A DNA stretch of 5,146 nt from positions 1 through 5,146 of the forward strand of contig JAKART010000206.1 of the NCBI GenBank assembly GCA_021819255.1, read 5' to 3'. Below, in pieces: positions 1 through 3,361 of this stretch. Both the position numbers and the translations under genes were made by a program. A model generated the notes under the pieces. That model was not told the origin of the DNA, did not search any database, and saw only the letters and a program-made list of their open reading frames with translations. Numbering within the stretch: position 1 is the first letter of the stretch; the number at the start of each line of letters is the position of its first letter. This stretch comes from Acidobacteriota bacterium (lineage in GTDB: Bacteria; Acidobacteriota; Terriglobia; Terriglobales; Acidobacteriaceae).

Positions 1-52
1 GAATCGCGCAACGGCCGCGGTTGAGCCTGAGTATTTCCGCTGGCGAGGCCCA

Positions 53-1072
53 ATGCACGGGCCGCGGGTTGAGTTGCCACCTGGGCCGGAACGCGACGAG
101 ACGATGAACGCGGAGTGGAGGTATCCGCTGAAGGTGCTGGCGGAGGCAGCGAAGCGCTTGGAGGGGGAGAGGTTGCGGTTTTACCTCACCAAAAATCCCA
201 ATGAGCTGCCGGAGTATGGGAATCACGTCGTTGCGGTGTTGTGGCAGGAGGAGCGATGCAAGATTCCCCGCTATGCGAGACATGTGCGTGGGGTGATTCG
301 TTGCCTTCGTGACAGGCCTTTTCTGGGCTTTCATCCGCGTCTTGGGATCAACAAGTATGAGGCCGTGCTCTGCTTCCAGTATGTTCGGGATCACGTGACC
401 CATTGGCGCTCCCGATACCACGTCAGCTCTCCGCCGGCGGATTGGCCGGCGCGCATTCACAACTCCCCGAGTGTGCTGACCATTCCGCTGGGTTATCACA
501 GCCAGGAGGAGCTGCCGCAGATCCCCATGGCGGAGCGCAATCTGGATGCGTTTTTTACCGGGGAATTGCGAACCCGGACTCCGTGGCTCGACTATCGGCA
601 CTGGACTTCCGACTCCAAGACCCAGTCCCGGCTACAGCTTTGGGATGCGATGCTGGAGCTGAAGAAGAATTCGGAGTGGCGGATCGAGATGGCTGACATT
701 TCGGGCGGTCATGATGGCCCGAAGACACCGTTGTTCAACAGTTACTCCCAGCGGATGATGAACACTCGGGTCTGCCTGGCGCCGCGGGGCACCGTAGACG
801 AAACCTTCCGCATGTACGAAGGATTGCGAGCCGGCTGCCTGGTGATGACCAATATGCTGCCGGAAGAGCCTTTTCTGAAGGATGCTCCTGTGATCCAGGT
901 GGACCATTGGAAGGTGCTTCCCGAGTTGATGAAACGATATGCCCGCGATCTGGATGCGCTGGAGCGCTATCGCCGGGCCGGGCTGGCGTTTTGGAGAGAC
1001 CGCTTGAGCGAACCGGTGATCGGCGCTCAGGTGGCGCAGTTTCTCCATGCGGCTGATGCAGGCCGGAGGTGA
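53..1072 (+). CDS. Exostosin/GT-B-like glycosyltransferase family protein (5' end uncertain)
   Basis: Probable cytoplasmic glycosyltransferase that moves a sugar from an activated donor, as in cell-surface polysaccharide synthesis; donor and acceptor cannot be read. Numbering from the ATG at 53, a first alpha/beta domain (to about residue 160) is followed by a second that begins with a strand at F167-F168-T169-G170. The most telling stretch is about 233-265: Y..RMMNT.VCLAPRG (APRG 243-246), then R253 and E256-G257-LRAGC. This matches the donor-binding end of exostosin (GT47-like) and related GT-B families, where an invariant Arg and a Glu before 'aGC' contact the nucleotide-sugar. There is no signal peptide or membrane segment. 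The start is unsure: the frame is open back to position 2, and the ATG at 53 has only GAGG four bases away. ATG 104 is another option, and the true start may lie outside the window. Family is fairly sure; specificity unknown. Confidence 0.72.
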   Translation: MHGPRVELPPGPERDETMNAEWRYPLKVLAEAAKRLEGERLRFYLTKNPNELPEYGNHVVAVLWQEERCKIPRYARHVRGVIRCLRDRPFLGFHPRLGINKYEAVLCFQYVRDHVTHWRSRYHVSSPPADWPARIHNSPSVLTIPLGYHSQEELPQIPMAERNLDAFFTGELRTRTPWLDYRHWTSDSKTQSRLQLWDAMLELKKNSEWRIEMADISGGHDGPKTPLFNSYSQRMMNTRVCLAPRGTVDETFRMYEGLRAGCLVMTNMLPEEPFLKDAPVIQVDHWKVLPELMKRYARDLDALERYRRAGLAFWRDRLSEPVIGAQVAQFLHAADAGRR

Positions 1073-1086
1073 GAGCCGCAGGCTCT
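1072..1086 (+). terminator. Small hairpin at the stop codon of the glycosyltransferase gene
   Basis: AGAGCC (1072-1077) and GGCTCT (1081-1086) form a perfect 6-bp stem with a 3-nt loop that begins on the last base of the TGA stop. No T-run follows, so it is not a classical intrinsic terminator. It lies in a convergent gap where a stop or mRNA-end structure would be expected. Confidence 0.3.
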
Positions 1087-1125
1087 GGAAGGCTCCACCA
1101 TGAACCTCGCGCCGTGGGATGGATC

Positions 1126-1167
1126 CTAAGCCGTAAGGGAAGCCGCCGCAAGGGAAGCCGCCGCAAG
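1126..1167. repeat. 15-bp tandem repeat in the convergent gap
   Basis: Two identical 15-bp copies of GGAAGCCGCCGCAAG lie at 1138-1152 and 1153-1167. They are preceded by a shortened, degenerate 12-bp copy (1126-1137, CTAAGCCGTAAG). The array ends one base before the stop codon of the minus-strand carbonic anhydrase gene. This is probably a small slippage-generated minisatellite in the shared 3' region; no function is evident. Confidence 0.75.
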
Positions 1168-1168
1168 G

Positions 1169-1687
1169 TCAGACAGCCGGTTCGGCCTGATGGGCGAGGA
1201 TGTAGTCCAGGTAGTTGTTGGCGGTGGACTGGATGAGGGCGATGTCGGCCGGGGTGGTGGAGCGGCGGATCTTGCCGGGCACGCCGGCGACAAGGGAGTT
1301 TGGGGGGATGGTGGCGCCCTCTTGAACCAGGGCGCCGGCCGCAATGATGCTGCCTGAGCCGATATGAGCTCCATTCAGGACAATGGCGCCGATGCCGATC
1401 AGGACGTCGTCAGCAACGGTGCAGCCGTGGACCGTGGCGTTGTGGCCGATGCTGACGCGATCGCCGATCAGAACCGGATGAAGGTTGCGCATACCGTGCA
1501 GGACGGCGCAGTCCTGGATGTTGGTGTTGGCGCCGATGCGGATGAGGTGAACGTCGCCGCGGACTACGGCGTTGGGCCACAGGGAAGAGCGAGGACCGAG
1601 ATGAACGTCGCCGATGAGCTGAGCCGAGGGGTCGATGTAGCAGCCAGGGGCGATCGTGGGCCAGACACCACGATAAGGACGGACCAT
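1169..1687 (-). CDS. Gamma-carbonic anhydrase family protein (left-handed beta-helix)
   Basis: 172-residue member of the gamma-class carbonic anhydrase / YrdA-PaaY-CaiE-like group: cytoplasmic trimers of hexapeptide-repeat helices with a metal site between subunits. Hexapeptide turns run from about residue 12 to 140. The family signature is present: W37-P-N-A-V-V-R43-G-D45, then N56-I-Q58-D59, then the three presumed metal ligands H64 (LHG), H82 (GHN) and H87 (VHGC). A C-terminal alpha-helix (about 145-168) follows, as in this family. The start MVRPYRG fits the usual N-terminus; an in-frame ATG at 1963 would add 92 low-complexity residues and is rejected. There is no Shine-Dalgarno, but TATACT lies 7 bp upstream, so the mRNA may be leaderless. 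The gene is divergent from rpsU. Reversible CO2 hydration is the family activity, but many members lack measurable activity or serve as thioesterase-like or assembly proteins, so the reaction is unproven. Confidence 0.93.
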   Translation of the reverse strand: MVRPYRGVWPTIAPGCYIDPSAQLIGDVHLGPRSSLWPNAVVRGDVHLIRIGANTNIQDCAVLHGMRNLHPVLIGDRVSIGHNATVHGCTVADDVLIGIGAIVLNGAHIGSGSIIAAGALVQEGATIPPNSLVAGVPGKIRRSTTPADIALIQSTANNYLDYILAHQAEPAV

Positions 1688-1694
1688 GAGGATG

Positions 1695-1700
1695 AGTATA
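1695..1700 (-). promoter_or_regulatory. Candidate -10 element (TATACT) for a leaderless gamma-CA transcript
   Basis: Reading the minus strand, TATACT (5 of 6 to TATAAT) occupies 1700-1695 and is followed by CATCCTC and then ATG. A -10 box 7 bp from the start codon would place the transcription start at or next to the A of the ATG. No purine-rich ribosome-binding site lies in between. No good -35 is seen at 16-18 bp; TTGCTC occurs only 13 bp upstream. Confidence 0.5.
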
Positions 1701-1748
1701 AAAGGCTCTTTTCGAGCAATCCTTGCGGGTGGCTGAGAATAGCTCCTC

Positions 1749-1789
1749 GCCGCGCGGCCCCGCGGGGAACCTTCGGGCTCGCTTGAGCC
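1749..1789. promoter_or_regulatory. Two adjoining 10-bp palindromes and a short hairpin
   Basis: GCCGCGCGGC (1749-1758) and CCCCGCGGGG (1758-1767) are perfect palindromes that share one base. They are followed by GGCTC-gctt-GAGCC (1776-1789), a perfect 5-bp stem. The cluster lies 62-102 bp upstream of the gamma-CA start codon and could be an operator or simply GC-rich chance; no known regulator site is recognised. Confidence 0.35.
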
Positions 1790-1871
1790 GCCTGAACAAC
1801 CATCTGCCGTCCGCAGGCGGGTGCTGCGTGAACCCCAGCTTGGAAGACGGGCCAGAGTGCTTGAACCGGAG

Positions 1872-1909
1872 CTCCTCATCGGAGTGGAACGCTTCGTTCC
1901 GCTGAGGAG
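1872..1909 (+). promoter_or_regulatory. Strong bulged stem-loop upstream of rpsU
   Basis: The outer stem CTCCTC (1872-1877) pairs with GAGGAG (1904-1909). The inner stem is GGAACG (1886-1891) with CGTTCC (1895-1900), extended by A1883-T1903, G1884-C1902 and a T1885-G1901 wobble, and closed by a 3-nt loop. Bases 1878-1882 form a one-sided bulge. This gives 15 pairs in 38 nt, 118 bp before the rpsU start. If transcribed with rpsU it would be a leader element; no T-run follows, so it is unlikely to be a terminator. The promoter position is unknown, so transcription of the element is an inference. Confidence 0.5.
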
Positions 1910-1976
1910 GCGATCTGTCGACTGGGGCGAAAGCGTTGGCAGATGGAGATTTTCCTGTGCCAAAAGCAGAGAGAGG

Positions 1977-1997
1977 GGCTATGCTGATGAGATAGCC
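1977..1997 (+). promoter_or_regulatory. Hairpin just upstream of the rpsU ribosome-binding site
   Basis: GGCTAT (1977-1982) and ATAGCC (1992-1997) form a perfect 6-bp stem around a 9-nt loop, 13 bp before the Shine-Dalgarno. A weak -10-like TATGCT (1980-1985) overlaps it, so it may be either a leader hairpin or a promoter-overlapping operator. Confidence 0.4.
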
Positions 1998-2010
1998 GTC
2001 TGGGCAGGTC

Positions 2011-2018
2011 GGGAGGTG
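2011..2018 (+). promoter_or_regulatory. Extended Shine-Dalgarno that sets the TTG start of rpsU
   Basis: GGGAGGTG contains GGAGGTG, seven bases complementary to the 16S rRNA 3' tail, and ends 9 nt before the TTG at 2028. The nearest in-frame upstream ATG is at 1821 and would add 69 residues foreign to the family, so this site supports the TTG as the true start. Confidence 0.8.
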
Positions 2019-2027
2019 TATTCCATC

Positions 2028-2225
2028 TTGGCAGAGGTACGTGTTCAAGAGGGCGAGCCCTTGGAGAATGCTCTTCGCCGTTTCAAGCGGAAGGTGCAGA
2101 CCGAAGACATCATCAAAGAGGTCAAGCGTCACTCCTTTTACCTGAAACCCGGCGAAAAGAAGCGTGTGAAAGAGGCGCTGGCGCGCAAGCGGAACCGCAA
2201 GAAGGTGCGCAAAGAGCAAGAGTAA
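2028..2225 (+). CDS. rpsU: 30S ribosomal protein bS21
   Basis: 65-residue small-subunit protein that sits on the platform near the 3' end of 16S rRNA and aids mRNA engagement during initiation. The family core is intact: an acidic/polar N-terminus with VQEGEPLENA, then L16-RRFKRKV, then EVKRHSFYLKP (31-41), and a very basic C-terminal helix rich in Lys/Arg (44-62). Length is within the usual 57-70 residues. The start is TTG: translating from it gives MAEVRVQEGE, the expected N-terminus, and a seven-base Shine-Dalgarno sits 9 nt upstream. The gene appears monocistronic, divergent from the gamma-CA gene and followed 23 bp later by a terminator-like hairpin. A TTG start coupled to an unusually strong Shine-Dalgarno and upstream hairpins suggests translational control; autoregulation by bS21 is possible but is an inference here. 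Confidence 0.96.
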   Translation: MAEVRVQEGEPLENALRRFKRKVQTEDIIKEVKRHSFYLKPGEKKRVKEALARKRNRKKVRKEQE

Positions 2226-2248
2226 GCCAGAGTGTTTCAACCAAAAGC

Positions 2249-2278
2249 GCCCTGGCCGGCGATTTCACCGGTCAGGGC
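2249..2278 (+). terminator. Terminator-like hairpin after rpsU
   Basis: GCCCTGGCCGG (2249-2259) pairs with CCGGTCAGGGC (2268-2278): 11 bp including one G-T wobble, with an 8-nt loop, starting 23 bp after the rpsU stop. No T-run follows on the plus strand. On the minus strand the stem is followed by GCTTTTGG, so it would be the better intrinsic terminator for transcription coming from the right. Confidence 0.55.
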
Positions 2279-2477
2279 CCCCAACCACGGCGAGGCGAAA
2301 CGGAGAAGCGGATCGGATGCGAACAGGTAGATGGTTCGCAGCAGGTCGGGAACTCCGATTTGCTCCGGCGAAGTTCATTGGTTGGGAGCCGTCAGGAAAA
2401 GAGATGCTGAGGGCATGTTCCGCCAGAGTCGATCTGGTGCGGCAATCGGCGTCTTGAGCTGAGCAGGGAAGAGAGGC

Positions 2478-2522
2478 TCGACGGGGAGCGGATGCCGGTC
2501 TTGGCCATCCGTCTCCCGTCGA
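2478..2522. other. Long near-perfect stem-loop in the gap after rpsU
   Basis: TCGACGGG (2478-2485) pairs with CCCGTCGA (2515-2522). After G-T, A x C and G-T positions, CGGATG (2489-2494) pairs with CATCCG (2506-2511). This gives 14 Watson-Crick pairs plus two wobbles in 45 nt, with an 11-nt apical loop. There is no T-run on either side, so it does not read as a simple terminator. Its strand of transcription is unknown. Confidence 0.6.
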
Positions 2523-2651
2523 ATGCCGCAGGCTCCTCGGAGTTTGGTGAGAGAACTTGCGGCGGCACCACCGGGCCCTTGTAGCAGATCAATCCAGGTT
2601 TGAACGCATCCACCGTTCGAGGCGTCTTTGCCTGTCCCGGAGATACCCATC

Positions 2652-2702
2652 CTTCGTGGCGCTCTCCTCACGAAGTGACCCCCCTGCTGTTGGCAGGGGG
2701 TC
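2652..2702. other. Two back-to-back hairpins
   Basis: CTTCGTG (2652-2658) pairs with CACGAAG (2669-2675) around a 10-nt loop. One base later, CCCCCTGC (2680-2687) pairs with GCAGGGGG (2693-2700) around a 5-nt loop, extended by two further pairs (2677-2678 with 2701-2702) past a bulged C2679. They end 91 bp before the zinc-ribbon start codon and could be a leader or terminator pair; no T-run follows. Confidence 0.5.
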
Positions 2703-2732
2703 TGCGGCCATTCCCAGAAGACGCTTCATCCA

Positions 2733-2748
2733 TTGATGGTTTGATGGT
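2733..2748. repeat. Perfect 8-bp tandem repeat upstream of the zinc-ribbon gene
   Basis: TTGATGGT occurs twice in direct succession (2733-2740 and 2741-2748), 45 bp before the downstream start codon. Each copy begins with a -35-like TTGATG, but no matching -10 is seen at the right distance. It may be a regulator half-site pair or chance. Confidence 0.4.
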
Positions 2749-2781
2749 TCCGGCTGCGATTCATCCCAATCCCGCAGGATG

Positions 2782-2785
2782 GGAG
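2782..2785 (+). promoter_or_regulatory. Ribosome-binding site deciding the zinc-ribbon start
   Basis: GGAG lies 8 nt before the ATG at 2794. The in-frame ATG at 2779 overlaps this site and lacks its own, so 2794 is preferred. Confidence 0.65.
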
Positions 2786-2793
2786 AAGCCGCA

Positions 2794-3279
2794 ATGCAAT
2801 TCGTCGATCGATTGCTGAAGTGCTCCGACTGTGGACAGGATTTCATGTTCACTGCCGGGGAACAGATTTTCTTCTACGACAAGCAATTCAAAAACGACCC
2901 CAAGCGCTGTAAGCTTTGCAAGGCGAAGCGGGCCGGTGTGGGCCGGGTAGTGGCTGGCAGCGGAACGCCGGTTTTGCCCTTCTCACGAACTGAGACGCGG
3001 ACGACATGTTCGGCATGCGGAATTGAAACCACCGTGCCGTTCAAGCCCACGCAGGGGCGCCCGGTGCTCTGCCGCTCCTGCTTCCAGATGAAGCAGACGT
3101 CGCCGGAGGCGGTGCCGGCGGGGAGTGGGGCGCCCCCTCGGGCTAAAGAGCCTGCTTCGGTGGCGTTGGGGGCCGCCGGACCTGCGGCCATGGAGATGAT
3201 CGCCCAGACACCCCGTGTGCTGATGCCGGAAGGCGAGCCGGCTCACGATCGGGCGATGAGAGCGACCAAGGCGCCGTAG
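2794..3279 (+). CDS. Small protein with two zinc-ribbon-type domains
   Basis: 161-residue protein of unknown role, likely cytoplasmic and zinc-binding. Domain 1 (about residues 3-46) is a probable zinc ribbon: C10-x2-C13, then FMFTAGEQ-FF-DK-FKNDPKR, then C39-x2-C42 (CxxC-x25-CxxC), matching the zf_Tbcl-type family. Domain 2 (about 70-98) is C72-x2-C75, 17 residues containing VPFKP and GRPV, then C93-x2-C96, the CxxC-x17-CxxC domain. The tail from 100 on is Ala/Pro/Gly/Glu-rich with no recognisable domain, probably disordered. All eight cysteines are intact. The start at 2794 gives MQFVDRLLKC, the usual N-terminus, with GGAG 8 nt upstream; ATG 2779 is the alternative. It seems to be a lone gene between the hairpin-rich gap and the MBL gene. 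Such proteins are often guessed to bind nucleic acid or ribosomes, but no function can be asserted. Confidence 0.88.
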   Translation: MQFVDRLLKCSDCGQDFMFTAGEQIFFYDKQFKNDPKRCKLCKAKRAGVGRVVAGSGTPVLPFSRTETRTTCSACGIETTVPFKPTQGRPVLCRSCFQMKQTSPEAVPAGSGAPPRAKEPASVALGAAGPAAMEMIAQTPRVLMPEGEPAHDRAMRATKAP

Positions 3280-3324
3280 CCGCGCGAGGGGCCAAGTCGC
3301 CGGGCGATTATGGGTCTTCCCGAA

Positions 3325-3336
3325 GCCGCCGGCGGC
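3325..3336. promoter_or_regulatory. 12-bp perfect palindrome at the expected -35 position of the MBL gene
   Basis: GCCGCCGGCGGC is fully self-complementary and ends 13 bp before the TATACT hexamer. It lies where the -35 element should be, and no TTGACA-like sequence is present. It could be an operator or activator site, or GC-rich coincidence. Confidence 0.35.
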
Positions 3337-3349
3337 CTGGCGTGCGACG

Positions 3350-3355
3350 TATACT
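3350..3355 (+). promoter_or_regulatory. Candidate -10 element (TATACT) for a leaderless MBL transcript
   Basis: TATACT is followed by CGCTCA and then the ATG at 3362, a 6-bp gap. Transcription from this box would begin at about the start codon. No purine-rich ribosome-binding site precedes the ATG. The same hexamer stands 7 bp before the gamma-CA start. Confidence 0.5.
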
Positions 3356-3361
3356 CGCTCA

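Larger units (their letters stand above)
1688..2027. other. Divergent intergenic region between the gamma-CA gene and rpsU
   Basis: These 340 bp separate two divergently read genes and contain no convincing coding sequence. Longer in-frame extensions of both genes across it are low-complexity and unlike their families. On the gamma-CA side is TATACT at the start codon. In the middle are GC palindromes and a small hairpin (1749-1789). On the rpsU side are two further hairpins (1872-1909, 1977-1997) and the rpsU Shine-Dalgarno. For rpsU I see only a weak -10-like TATGCT (1980-1985) and no matching -35. Confidence 0.6.
2279..2778. other. 500-bp gap without a convincing gene, rich in inverted repeats
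   Basis: Short open frames exist on both strands, but none resembles a known protein or has a supporting ribosome-binding site, and they overlap one another. Five inverted repeats are visible: TGCGAAC/GTTCGCA (2318-2340, 7 bp, 9-nt loop); CCGC-CAGA/TCTG-GCGG with a 2-nt bulge (2420-2442); a long stem at 2478-2522; and two back-to-back hairpins at 2652-2675 and 2677-2702. No tRNA, tmRNA, RNase P or SRP RNA consensus is found. It could be an unrecognised structured RNA, a long 3' or 5' untranslated region, or decayed DNA. Confidence 0.5.

Noticed and set aside
1688..1963. 92-residue N-terminal extension of the gamma-CA on the minus strand.
   Set aside because: It is Ser/Arg/Pro-rich and low in complexity; gamma-CA proteins begin with a sequence like MVRPYRG, and a -10-like hexamer lies right before that codon.
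1821..2027. N-terminal extension of bS21 from the ATG at 1821.
   Set aside because: It would add 69 residues with no family match, while the TTG at 2028 gives the normal N-terminus and has a seven-base Shine-Dalgarno.
2270..2277. GGTCAGGG, as in the SRP RNA GGTCAGG motif.
   Set aside because: It is the 3' arm of the rpsU terminator-like hairpin; the following CCGGAAGG..AGCA consensus of SRP RNA is missing.
2475..2500. GGCTCGACGGGG resembles the TTCGACGGGG near the 5' end of tmRNA.
   Set aside because: The bases are fully used in a local stem (2478-2522). No tag-peptide frame is found, and there is no tRNA-like 3' end with GTTCGA..CCA within about 400 bp.
2590..2618. GGTTTGAACGCATCC resembles a tRNA T-arm.
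   Set aside because: The flanking bases do not pair as a T-stem, and no acceptor, D or anticodon arms can be drawn.
2621..2669. On the minus strand, GGAGAG, then CACGAAGG, then CAGGCAAAG recall glycine riboswitch core motifs.
   Set aside because: Only a few bases separate GGAGAG from CACGAAGG, leaving no room for the required stem. The CCGAAGG core is not intact, and no glycine-cleavage gene lies downstream on that strand.
2375..2671. 98-residue minus-strand open frame in the gap after rpsU.
   Set aside because: There is no recognisable domain, no ribosome-binding site was found, and it overlaps other equally unconvincing frames and strong inverted repeats.
2589..2852. 87-residue minus-strand open frame overlapping the start of the zinc-ribbon gene.
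   Set aside because: It is antisense to a well-supported gene and crosses two hairpins; no family resemblance is seen.
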